Source: Halarcobacter anaerophilus | GTDB lineage: Bacteria; Campylobacterota; Campylobacteria; Campylobacterales; Arcobacteraceae | Assembly (NCBI RefSeq): GCF_006459125.1 | Contig: NZ_CP041070.1 | Coordinates: 124,001 to 188,000, forward strand | Length of the DNA: 64,000 nt | Direction of reading: 5' to 3' | Part shown: positions 33,726-41,685 of the stretch, piece by piece | Position numbering within the stretch: position 1 is the first letter of the stretch | How the letters are laid out: each line of letters begins with the position of its first letter | Notes under the pieces: model-generated | What the model saw: the letters and a program-made list of their open reading frames with translations, nothing else | Databases searched by the model: none | What the model was told of the DNA's origin: nothing | Made by a program: the position numbers and the translations under genes

Positions 33726-35326
33726 TTGATTTCCTCAAATGTAGTGATTATATCAGAGTTTTCAAGTTTGCAAATAGATATTTTGTCGAATTTTTTATCT
33801 TCTTTTATAAAATCCGTTCTAAAATGTGCCCCACGGCTCTCTTCTCTTTTATATGCGCAGTTTGTTACTATTTGGCAAAGAAGTAAAATATTTTCAAATT
33901 CAAGATATTCAACTAGGTTTTTATTATACTCTTTACTTTTATCTTCTATTCCCATACTTTTAATTTTGTTTTTTTCCTCTTCCAAATACTTTAATGCCTC
34001 TTCTAAAGTATTTTTTTCTCTAAATAAACCTACTTTATTAAATAAAAGCTCTCCAATTATATTTTTTGATTTGTAAAAGTCTTCATTTTTCTCTTTTTTT
34101 AAGATTTTGGCTACTCTTTTTTTCTCTGTTTCCAGATTATTTTCATTTTTTTCTTCACACTTAACTTCTTTTGCCTTTTTAGCCGCATTTTTAGCCGCTA
34201 ATCTGCCGAATGTAACTATTTCCAATAAAGAGTTTCCTCCAAGTCTATTTGCTCCGTGAATACCGCTTTGGGCACATTCTCCGCAGGCAAAAAGATTTTC
34301 TATATTAGTTTGGGCATACTCATCTGTTAATATTCCTCCCATACTGTAATGAGCCGATGGAGTTATAGGTATTACCTCTTCTTCCATCTTTATTTTTAAA
34401 AAGTCTAAAACCAATCTTCTTTCTTGGGGAATAACTTCTTCTATTTTCTCTTTTCCCAAATGAGTAAGATCTAGATATACTTTGTCACCCTCTTCATATT
34501 TCTTATATATTGCTCTTGCAACTTCATCTCTAGGTTTTAGTTCATCAATAAAACGCTTGCCTTTTGAATCTATTAAATATCCACCTTCTCCTCTTGCACT
34601 TTCACTAATTAATATATTTTTGTTTAGTAGTGAAGTAGGGTGAAATTGAATAAACTCCATATTAGAAAGCTTTGCACCTGCTTTAAAAGCAACTGCAATA
34701 CCGTCTCCTGTCGTGGCGTAAGAGTTTGTAGTAAAGTTATGGTAGATTCCTCCATATCCTCCTGTTGCCAAAATTACCGTTTTTGCATCTATTTGTACAA
34801 TTTCTCCTGTTTTTATATCAAGAAACAGGGCACTTGTTACGGTATTGTTTTTTGTAAGTAGTTTTAAAAGAAGATGCTCATTTTTAAAATCGATACTATT
34901 TTTAATGCATTGGTCATAAAGCGTATGAAGAATTTTGTGTCCTGTATAATCAGAACTGTAGCAAGTTCTTTTGGCTTTTGTTCCTCCGAACTTTCTTTGT
35001 GCTATATTATTGTTCTCATCTCTGCTAAAAGGAACTCCGATTGAGTCTAACCAATTTATTGTTTGTTTGGAGTTTTCACAAAAATATTTGAGACTCTTTT
35101 TATTTGCAAGTTTATGGGAGGCTTTATAGGTATCTTTTTCATAATTCTCAATAGAATCATTTTCTGTTGTTTCTAATACTGCATTTATGCCGCCTTGGGC
35201 TTGGCAGGTTTGAGAGTGAGTAGTGTGAGTTTTTGATACTACTAAAACAGAAGCATTCTCCTCTTTAGCTTTTAATGCTGCACTTAATCCTGCTCCTCCC
35301 GAGCCTATGATAAGTATATCAATCAT
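33722..35326 (-). CDS. Flavoprotein subunit of a succinate dehydrogenase/fumarate reductase-like enzyme, without the FAD-linking histidine
   Basis: This is an FAD protein of 534 residues with N-terminal Rossmann motif IGSGGAGLSAAL and no Tat or Sec signal, so it is cytoplasmic. Catalytic stretches typical of SdhA/FrdA are present: FIQFHPTSL, ARGEGGYLID, RDEVARAI, AHYSMGGI, HGANRLGGNSL and ESRGAHFRTD. The site that normally reads RSHT, where His binds FAD covalently, reads HSQT here, so FAD is probably non-covalent. It lies with the Fe-S subunit and behind an antitoxin-like gene. Fumarate is the likeliest substrate; NadB-type aspartate oxidase is less likely because of the paired FrdB-like gene. 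Confidence 0.82.
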   Translation of the reverse strand: MIDILIIGSGGAGLSAALKAKEENASVLVVSKTHTTHSQTCQAQGGINAVLETTENDSIENYEKDTYKASHKLANKKSLKYFCENSKQTINWLDSIGVPFSRDENNNIAQRKFGGTKAKRTCYSSDYTGHKILHTLYDQCIKNSIDFKNEHLLLKLLTKNNTVTSALFLDIKTGEIVQIDAKTVILATGGYGGIYHNFTTNSYATTGDGIAVAFKAGAKLSNMEFIQFHPTSLLNKNILISESARGEGGYLIDSKGKRFIDELKPRDEVARAIYKKYEEGDKVYLDLTHLGKEKIEEVIPQERRLVLDFLKIKMEEEVIPITPSAHYSMGGILTDEYAQTNIENLFACGECAQSGIHGANRLGGNSLLEIVTFGRLAAKNAAKKAKEVKCEEKNENNLETEKKRVAKILKKEKNEDFYKSKNIIGELLFNKVGLFREKNTLEEALKYLEEEKNKIKSMGIEDKSKEYNKNLVEYLEFENILLLCQIVTNCAYKREESRGAHFRTDFIKEDKKFDKISICKLENSDIITTFEEIK

Positions 35327-35329
35327 TGT

Positions 35330-35746
35330 TTATTCCCAAAACTCTTTTAGAGGCTCTTTTTTCTCTTCTGCTTCCTTTTGAACATCTTTATCTTCAATTT
35401 CAAGCTTTTCAATTTCTTCTAAGGCTTTTTTGTACTCCTCTTCATCTATTTCCTCTTGTGTATGTTCTGATTCGATGATTTTTATATTATCCTCATATTC
35501 ATATACTTTTTTAACGGGTTTTTTTATTACAGTAGAATTCTTATTTGTATTTTTCAACTTTAAATACTCTGTCATCAATTCCTCATACTTTGAGAACTCC
35601 AATAACATAAAACTAGGTTTACCGTCTCTTAGTATTACGGCTTTGTCTATCTCCTCTTTAGTAAGCTTGTCAAAGATTTTTTTATTCTTTCTTATAAGCT
35701 CTGTTGATGAAAACATCTCTTTTGATGTATATTGTAAAGGCTCCAT
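35330..35746 (-). CDS. Phd/YefM-like N-terminus with acidic tail, function unknown
   Basis: This is a cytoplasmic protein of 138 residues. The start at 35746 (MEPLQYTSKEMF) has SD AGGAG just before it; an upstream ATG lacks one. Residues 1-60 resemble Phd/YefM-type antitoxin or prevent-host-death DNA-binding domains: FSSTELIRKNKKIFDKL followed by AVILRDGKPSFMLLEFSKYEEL. The remaining part is a Glu/Lys-rich helical tail, probably a coiled coil. No toxin gene adjoins it. It ends three bases before the flavoprotein start, so it may regulate or accompany the frdAB-like genes. The assignment is tentative. Confidence 0.55.
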   Translation of the reverse strand: MEPLQYTSKEMFSSTELIRKNKKIFDKLTKEEIDKAVILRDGKPSFMLLEFSKYEELMTEYLKLKNTNKNSTVIKKPVKKVYEYEDNIKIIESEHTQEEIDEEEYKKALEEIEKLEIEDKDVQKEAEEKKEPLKEFWE

Positions 35747-35775
35747 TCTAACTCCTATATGTATTTTAATTTGTA

Positions 35776-36705
35776 TCAAAATTTGTAATCAATTATATTT
35801 TTATAAACTAAATCTATCAATCTTCTTCTTGCTTCAACAGAAGCCCAGGCAACATGAGGTGTAATTATAAGTTTGTTGTTATCTAATACTTTATTTAAAG
35901 GATTCGATTCTTCTATAGGCTCTTTTTCTAGAACATCAAGCCCACAATATAGACTTTTTTCAGTTTTTAATATTTCCGCTAAATCTTTTTCATTTATAAT
36001 TCCGCCTCTTCCTACATTGATTAAAATTGCTCCATCTTTCATCATATTTAAATATGTTTTATTAATCAAATTATATGTTGTTTCATTTAAAGGAGCATGT
36101 ATTGTAATAATATCAGAAGTTTTAACAAGTTCTTCTAGTGATATTGAATTAAAATTTGAATTAAAATTCTTTTTAGAAGTTGAATAATAATTTACATTAC
36201 ATCCAAAAGATTTTGCGATATTTGCAACTTTTTCTCCAATTGCTCCTAATCCTATTATTCCCCAGTTTTTGTTTTCTAATTCACAAAAGGGTACATCTAA
36301 GTGGGTAAATGTTTCAGAGTTTTGCCATTTTTTATTCTTTACGTAATTGCTGTAATAGTCTAACTTTTGTACAAAATGAAGGACTAATGAAATTGTATGC
36401 TGTGCTACGCTTGAAGTTGAGTATCCTGCAACGTTTTTAACTTCAATTCCTTTTAGTTTTGCGTATTCTAGGTCTACATTGTTAGTTCCTGTTGCTGCAA
36501 TACATATTAATTTAATTTTTGAGTTATCCATTATCTCTTTGTCTATTACCACTTTATTTGTTATAACGACATCAGCATCTTTAACTCTTTGTAAGCGTTG
36601 ATTTTCATCTGTTATTTCATATATAGTTACATCACCTAAAGTTTTGAATTTTTCTAGCGATATATCTTTTCCTAAAGTTTCACGATCTAAAAATACGATT
36701 TTCAT
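35776..36705 (-). CDS. D-2-hydroxyacid dehydrogenase (hydroxypyruvate/glycerate type)
   Basis: This NAD-dependent enzyme of 309 residues reduces 2-oxoacids to D-2-hydroxyacids. The nucleotide-binding motif GLGAIGEKVANIA lies near residue 150, the catalytic Arg in INVGRGGIINE, and the Glu/His pair in GLDVLEKEP and ITPHVAWAS. SVAQHTISLVLHF is also family-typical. It resembles hydroxypyruvate or glycerate dehydrogenases. A production route to D-lactate is possible but is not shown. An inverted repeat just upstream covers its SD. It is followed by the antitoxin-like gene and the frdAB-like pair. Confidence 0.9.
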   Translation of the reverse strand: MKIVFLDRETLGKDISLEKFKTLGDVTIYEITDENQRLQRVKDADVVITNKVVIDKEIMDNSKIKLICIAATGTNNVDLEYAKLKGIEVKNVAGYSTSSVAQHTISLVLHFVQKLDYYSNYVKNKKWQNSETFTHLDVPFCELENKNWGIIGLGAIGEKVANIAKSFGCNVNYYSTSKKNFNSNFNSISLEELVKTSDIITIHAPLNETTYNLINKTYLNMMKDGAILINVGRGGIINEKDLAEILKTEKSLYCGLDVLEKEPIEESNPLNKVLDNNKLIITPHVAWASVEARRRLIDLVYKNIIDYKF

Positions 36706-36710
36706 TTTGT

Positions 36711-36742
36711 ATACCTTTACAAAGTTTAATATGTAAAGGTAT
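36711..36742 (-). promoter_or_regulatory. Hairpin covering the ribosome binding site of the hydroxyacid dehydrogenase
   Basis: ATACCTTTACA (36711-36721) and TGTAAAGGTAT (36732-36742) are perfect 11-base arms around a 10-base loop. On the minus-strand RNA the downstream arm holds AAAGGT, the likely SD, six bases before the ATG. The hairpin could end the phoH transcript, hide the SD, or both. Confidence 0.55.
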
Positions 36743-36764
36743 CAAAATTTTAATAAATAGCTAA

Positions 36765-38183
36765 TTATTTGTTTTTTGTTGTGAATATTTTTTCAGCCCA
36801 TTCAGTAATTGGACCTCTTAAAACTTTTTGCAGTTTAATAGCGAATATTTCAACTAGTTCACTTCTGTTTTTTGTAGATTTAAGTAGAGTTGTAAGTGCA
36901 TTTGTATGTTTATTTACATAAAAGTTGTCAATTTGTTTATTACTTCCTAAAACAACGACTTTGCAGGTGCTGTCTATTCTTGAAAGTACCATTTGCATAG
37001 TTTTATTTGACATATTTTGCGCTTCATCTATTATAACAAATGAGTTAGAGAGTGTTCTACCTCTCATTTCTCCTACCCACATTGTTTCAATACCGTAGTT
37101 TTGTATCATCTGTTCTACTCTTTGATTAACCTCTTGATCGTCAAGCTCCGGTATGTTTTCATTATTCTTTCTGTTTGCTCTTTTTTTCTTATATTCACTT
37201 CTGATAATATAATCCAAACTATCCATTAAAGGGTGATTATATATTTTAAATTTTTCTTCGTATCCTGGTAGATAACCTACATCTTCACCTTTGTCCAAAG
37301 ATTCAATAGAGTTTCTTATATAAATGATTTTTTGGAAATGTTTTTGTCTAACAAGTTTTAAAGCTCCGCTTAATGCCAACAAAGTCTTTCCTGAACCCGC
37401 TTTTGCTTCTATAATTAATACATTATAAAAGTGGGAAAGAATTGCATTTGAGAAAAAAAGCTGCTCTTTATTTAAAGGAGTGATTACTTGATCTCTTATT
37501 TGCGTTTCATCAAGCAAATAGACTCTTTTGTTTTTTATTGCCGCTAAAATCACTTGATCGGAACTTTTTACTTTAAAACAGTATGAAAAGTTATAAGGCT
37601 GATAGTTTTCATCAAAATCCGTTATGAGTGCATTGTCCAAAAATTCAGTTTTTTCAAAAGGTATTTCAACAGTTTTAATAAACTCATAATTAAATTCATC
37701 TTTATATGAGCCAATTAGAGAATCTGTTTTTATATCCAAACTTACAGCTCTTGTTCTAGCCATAATATCAAGAGAAAGAAATGTTGTTTCACTGCTTTTA
37801 TAATATTCATCGCAAAAAGATGCAATTTCAAGTATTTTTCGGTCATTTATTATATTTAGAGCTACGTTTTTGGTACTTATAGAGTACTCTTCTTTTGAAA
37901 TAACATCAATTATTGCACTTTTGGGTTCAAATATTTTTAACCTTATAATTTTATATGAACCGACTTTTTTAGATTCGATAATTTGCGAGTTTTCTAAGAT
38001 TCTTGCAAATTCCCTTGCTTGGAAGTTTATTTCATCAAAACCGCTTTTTTTAGTATCTATTTCATCTAAAACCGTTTCAGGAAGAACTATTAAGTTTTTA
38101 TTTTCATCACTTATTTTAAAAATATTTGATGCATCTTCAAGTAATATATTCGTATCTAAAACATAAACTTTTTCGAAACTCAT
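36765..38183 (-). CDS. PhoH-like protein with N-terminal PIN domain
   Basis: This 472-residue cytoplasmic protein has two parts. A PIN nuclease-like domain covers about residues 1-140, with acidic residues in VYVLDTNILLED and ETVLDEIDTKK. A PhoH-type P-loop ATPase follows, with EAKAGSGKTLLALSGAL near 261 and FVIIDEAQNMSNKTMQ as Walker B. PIN-PhoH proteins are linked to RNA unwinding and cleavage, although targets are not settled. It is the last gene of the run from rsmA, two bases after hemJ. Confidence 0.9.
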   Translation of the reverse strand: MSFEKVYVLDTNILLEDASNIFKISDENKNLIVLPETVLDEIDTKKSGFDEINFQAREFARILENSQIIESKKVGSYKIIRLKIFEPKSAIIDVISKEEYSISTKNVALNIINDRKILEIASFCDEYYKSSETTFLSLDIMARTRAVSLDIKTDSLIGSYKDEFNYEFIKTVEIPFEKTEFLDNALITDFDENYQPYNFSYCFKVKSSDQVILAAIKNKRVYLLDETQIRDQVITPLNKEQLFFSNAILSHFYNVLIIEAKAGSGKTLLALSGALKLVRQKHFQKIIYIRNSIESLDKGEDVGYLPGYEEKFKIYNHPLMDSLDYIIRSEYKKKRANRKNNENIPELDDQEVNQRVEQMIQNYGIETMWVGEMRGRTLSNSFVIIDEAQNMSNKTMQMVLSRIDSTCKVVVLGSNKQIDNFYVNKHTNALTTLLKSTKNRSELVEIFAIKLQKVLRGPITEWAEKIFTTKNK

Positions 38184-38184
38184 A

Positions 38185-38709
38185 TTACTCTTCTTTCTTT
38201 TTTTGTTTATAGACTTTATAAATCAAATAAGCTGCAAAAAGTATGGTTATAAATGTGAAAGCAAGGGAAAAAGTTTTAGTAATCACGTATCCAACGATTA
38301 AAATAGATAAAAATGTCGGAACTTCATTGTATGCTCTAAAAAAATTTCCGCTTTTTGAGTAATCATTATTTTCCAATTTTTTTCTATAATAACCCAAAGA
38401 AAAAGAGTAGGCAATAAGAAGTAGGGCAAAAAATATTTTTGCATGCATCCAACCGTCGCCTTTAAGTAAATCAGGTCTTAAGTAAAGCATTAGAACTCCG
38501 CTTATTATTGTTGCCCACATTGCAGGAAGACCGATATATTTGTACATTTTGTACTCTTGAATCTTTACGACTTCTACAAACTCTTTTTTATCTTTATGCT
38601 CTGTATGATATACATATAGTCTTGGTTGATAAAAAAGCATTGCCATCCATGACATTACAGCCATTATGTGAAACACAACAATCCAGAGATAGTAATCCAT
38701 TATATTCAT
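38185..38709 (-). CDS. hemJ: Protoporphyrinogen oxidase HemJ
   Basis: HemJ oxidises protoporphyrinogen IX to protoporphyrin IX in the membrane, the penultimate step of haem synthesis in many bacteria. The 174-residue protein has four hydrophobic segments. WIVVFHIMAVMSWMAMLFYQPRLYVYH carries the conserved histidine and the FYxPRLxVYH stretch in segment one (given here for recognition as two joined motifs), and GDGWMHAKIFFALLL carries another His and Lys pair. SD AAAGGAAAAG precedes MNIMDYY. It fits no soluble HemG/HemY type. Confidence 0.9.
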   Translation of the reverse strand: MNIMDYYLWIVVFHIMAVMSWMAMLFYQPRLYVYHTEHKDKKEFVEVVKIQEYKMYKYIGLPAMWATIISGVLMLYLRPDLLKGDGWMHAKIFFALLLIAYSFSLGYYRKKLENNDYSKSGNFFRAYNEVPTFLSILIVGYVITKTFSLAFTFITILFAAYLIYKVYKQKKKEE

Positions 38710-38732
38710 TCTTTTCCTTTATGATTATTTAT

Positions 38733-39917
38733 CTAATTTTGCCCTTTGATTTTTTTTAACCATTCACTTAGTGTTTTTTCATAAGCGATATTTTTAGGTT
38801 CATAAAATTTAAGGTCCTCTTTTAAATACTCTTGTTCAACCCAACCTCCGTAATCATGAGGATACTTATATCCTATATGTTTATTATCTAGATGTTTGGG
38901 AATATTTAAAATTTTACCATTTTTTACTTCACTAAGTGCTTTATTAATTGCACTGTAAGCACTATTTGATTTTGGGCTAGAGGCTAAATAAATAATACAT
39001 TGACCTAAAAGTATTCTGCTTTCGGGATATCCGATTTTTGAAGTAGCCTGCATAATACTTACGGCAAGATTTATTGCATTTGGATTTGCATTTCCTATAT
39101 CTTCACTGGCAAAAATCACAAGTCTTCTTGTGATAAATTCGACGCTCTCTCCTCCGTCAATTAATCTTGCCATATAATATAAAGCGGCATCAACGTCGGA
39201 ACCTCGAATTGATTTTATCATTGCACTTGCCAAATCATAATGGCTGTCTTTTGAACTAACACCGTCTCCGATTGGATTATTTCTTAACTCTTTTAGAAGT
39301 TCAATAGATATATTAGAATCAATTTTAAGGGCAAAATTAAGAAGATTGAGCATAGCCCTTGCATCACCACTGCTTGATAGGATTAGATACTCTCTAGCCT
39401 CTTTATCAAGCTTAAAATCTATATCTTCGTTGGCTTTATTCAAAACCTCTTCTAACTCCTCTTTTGTAAAAGGATTAAATTTAAAAAGAAAAGATCTTGA
39501 CCTAATAGCATTTGTTAAGGTGAAAAAAGGGTTTTCCGTACTTGCTCCTATTATAACGGCTTCATAATTTTCCATTATGGGAAGCAGCACTTCTTGTTGA
39601 TTTTTTGATAATCTGTGAACTTCGTCAATAAAGACTATAGGTTTTATCAAAGAGTTTTTGTATCTTGAAAAGACTTTTCTTAACTCTTCGACTTTTATTG
39701 TTGTTGCATTAAAATAGTAGTAATCGCTATCTATCTCTTTTGCTATAATTTTTGCTAAAGAGGTTTTTCCTGTTCCGGGTTTACCGTAAAAAAAGAGATG
39801 AGGAATCTCTTTTTTTTTGATTAGTTTGTATAGAGCAGAATTTTTGCCGATAATATGTTTTTGACCTATAAATTCATTTAGAGTTTTAGGTCTCAATATA
39901 TTTGATAAATCATTCAT
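38733..39917 (-). CDS. rarA: Replication-associated recombination protein A (AAA+ ATPase)
   Basis: RarA (MgsA) is a clamp-loader-like ATPase that acts at stalled replication forks. At 394 residues it begins with RPKTLNEFIGQKHIIG. The Walker A motif FYGKPGTGKTSLAK lies near residue 45, Walker B is FIDEVHR, and sensor 1 is IIGASTENPFF. The C-terminal tetramer domain has SAMIKSIRGSDVDAALYYMAR and PHDYGGWVEQEYL. It overlaps rluB by eight bases. Confidence 0.95.
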   Translation of the reverse strand: MNDLSNILRPKTLNEFIGQKHIIGKNSALYKLIKKKEIPHLFFYGKPGTGKTSLAKIIAKEIDSDYYYFNATTIKVEELRKVFSRYKNSLIKPIVFIDEVHRLSKNQQEVLLPIMENYEAVIIGASTENPFFTLTNAIRSRSFLFKFNPFTKEELEEVLNKANEDIDFKLDKEAREYLILSSSGDARAMLNLLNFALKIDSNISIELLKELRNNPIGDGVSSKDSHYDLASAMIKSIRGSDVDAALYYMARLIDGGESVEFITRRLVIFASEDIGNANPNAINLAVSIMQATSKIGYPESRILLGQCIIYLASSPKSNSAYSAINKALSEVKNGKILNIPKHLDNKHIGYKYPHDYGGWVEQEYLKEDLKFYEPKNIAYEKTLSEWLKKIKGQN

Positions 39918-40710
39918 CGCCGTTTAAAAATAGCCTTAAATCTTTATATTCATCTTTTGTAAGATATCTTGATTTCCCTGTAGGAAGATTGTTTAATGAT
40001 ATCCCGCCGAACTCAAATCTTTTTAGATCTAGTATATCAAGACCGAAGTGTCCGAAGAATCTTCTTAATTCTCTATTCTTCCCTTCACTTATTGCAACTT
40101 TGATTTTTGAAAAATTTTTATTGTTTGATATTATTTGATATGCGATAAAAGGTTCAAAATTCATTGCTTTGATTTTTGATTTTTCATGACCTCCTACTCT
40201 TGCATCTTTAAGTTCAAGACCGTTTAACATTGCTTCTTCTACTTTGGAAGTTACGGGACCGTTTACTTTTAATTTATAGATTCTTTCTAAATTTGAATGC
40301 ATAAGTTTATTTGCAACATCTACGGAATCTGTTAAAAGAATCAAACCCTCACTTGCATAGTCTAATCTTCCGATGGGAATAAAATGTTTATATTTTTTAT
40401 CTAAAGAATCATATATAACTTTTCTTCCTTGGGGATCGTTTTTTGTTACAAGTTCACCTTTGGGTTTGTTATAGATAATCACAGTATACATTTTGTTCTT
40501 ATCTTCTTTTATTACTTTTTTGCCGATTCTTACGATATCTTTATTAGAAACTTTTGTTGCAAGATCTTTAACGGGCTTGTTATTTACCGTAATTCTTCCT
40601 TCTTCAATTAGTTTATCGGCTTCTCTTCTTGAGTAATTGCTGTTATGAGAAATAAATTTATTAAGCCTTGTCAGACTCTCTTCTTGCTCTTCTTCTATCT
40701 CTTTTTTCAT
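39910..40710 (-). CDS. RsuA/RluB-family pseudouridine synthase
   Basis: This RNA-modifying enzyme of 266 residues has an S4 RNA-binding domain (RLNKFISHNSNYSRREADKL, about residues 13-70) and a catalytic domain. The catalytic Asp is in PIGRLDYASEGLILLT near residue 120. KLKVNGPV and REGKNRELRRFFGHFG-type features fit the RluB/RsuA family, which modifies 23S or 16S rRNA; RluB is the likelier match. It overlaps kdsD by four bases and rarA by eight. Confidence 0.88.
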   Translation of the reverse strand: MKKEIEEEQEESLTRLNKFISHNSNYSRREADKLIEEGRITVNNKPVKDLATKVSNKDIVRIGKKVIKEDKNKMYTVIIYNKPKGELVTKNDPQGRKVIYDSLDKKYKHFIPIGRLDYASEGLILLTDSVDVANKLMHSNLERIYKLKVNGPVTSKVEEAMLNGLELKDARVGGHEKSKIKAMNFEPFIAYQIISNNKNFSKIKVAISEGKNRELRRFFGHFGLDILDLKRFEFGGISLNNLPTGKSRYLTKDEYKDLRLFLNGDE

Positions 40711-41672
40711 TTTATTCCCGCTTCTATTAGGTCATGGATATGTAATACACCAATTATCTCATTATTTTCATTAGTTACAATTAAAAGCTGGATTTTATAC
40801 TCTTCTATTATTTTAAGTGCATCACTTGCCAATAAATTTTTATCTTTTATTGTTCTAGGGTTTTTTGTTGCAATCTCTTCTACACTTTTTTCAATAGAGA
40901 AGTCAGGATTCATTAAGGCTCTTCTTAAATCTCCGTCACTTAATATTGAAGTTAAATGATTTTTTTCATCGATTATGAGTACGTTTCCCAATCTTCCTTC
41001 ACTCATAGTTACAATAGCATCTTTAATTTTTGTTTCACGTGAAACAATAGGGAGATTTTCTTTTCTAAGAAGATCATCGACTTTTACAAAAAGTTTTTTA
41101 CCTAAAGTTCCTCCGGGATGAAAAGAAGCAAAATCCTCTTTTTTAAAATCTCTTTTTCTCATTAGGCAAACTGCCAAGACATCACCCATAGCCAAGGTTA
41201 ATGTAGTTGATGACGTAGGTGCGGCATCTAATGGACATGCCTCTTTTGTAACGCTTATATTTATAAAAATATCCGAATATTTTGCCAATGTAGAGTTTTC
41301 ATTTTTAGCCATGGCAATTAAAGGAATATCAAATCTTTTAATATGGGGAAGAAGTTGGATTAACTCCTCACTCTCTCCGCTATATGAAATGCCAAGAACA
41401 ATATCATCTTTACCTATCATTCCAAGATCTCCGTGCATTGCTTCTGTAGGATGTAAAAAGAATGATGAAGTTCCCGTACTTGCAAAAGTAGCAGCAATTT
41501 TTGCTCCTATAAGACCTGATTTGCCTACACCTGTAACTATAACTTTGCCTTTGCAGTTATATATTAACTCTACCGCGTCTTTTATATTAAAAGAGTCTAT
41601 ATTTTTTGAAGCAAGATTTAACTCTTTTGCTTCAATATCCAAGACCTCTTTTGCTATTTCATTAAAATCCAT
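40707..41672 (-). CDS. kdsD: Arabinose-5-phosphate isomerase (KdsD/KpsF)
   Basis: KdsD converts ribulose 5-phosphate to arabinose 5-phosphate, the precursor of the KDO sugar in lipopolysaccharide. The start is the ATG at 41672 (MDFNEIAKEVLD), with SD AAAGGA upstream; a longer frame to 41711 would overlap rnj without support. The SIS domain has VTGVGKSGLIGAKIAATFAS and LHPTEAMHGDLGMI. Two CBS domains fill the C-terminal half, with VLIIDEKNHLTSILSDGDLR. The codons for VSRET contain a perfect parS-like 16-mer at 41031-41046. Confidence 0.93.
   Translation of the reverse strand: MDFNEIAKEVLDIEAKELNLASKNIDSFNIKDAVELIYNCKGKVIVTGVGKSGLIGAKIAATFASTGTSSFFLHPTEAMHGDLGMIGKDDIVLGISYSGESEELIQLLPHIKRFDIPLIAMAKNENSTLAKYSDIFINISVTKEACPLDAAPTSSTTLTLAMGDVLAVCLMRKRDFKKEDFASFHPGGTLGKKLFVKVDDLLRKENLPIVSRETKIKDAIVTMSEGRLGNVLIIDEKNHLTSILSDGDLRRALMNPDFSIEKSVEEIATKNPRTIKDKNLLASDALKIIEEYKIQLLIVTNENNEIIGVLHIHDLIEAGIK
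41031..41046. promoter_or_regulatory. parS: parS-like centromere site inside kdsD
   Basis: TGTTTCACGTGAAACA is a perfect 16-base palindrome and matches the ParB binding consensus TGTTNCACGTGAAACA exactly. It lies in the kdsD coding sequence. ParB-parS sites usually cluster near the replication origin, so this suggests an origin-proximal position. parA and parB are not in the window. Confidence 0.8.
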
Positions 41673-41685
41673 TTTTCTTTTTCCT

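Noticed and set aside
33722-35326. L-aspartate oxidase (NadB)
   Set aside because: NadB shares the fold and lacks the covalent His, but this gene is coupled to an FrdB-like Fe-S subunit, which NadB does not use.
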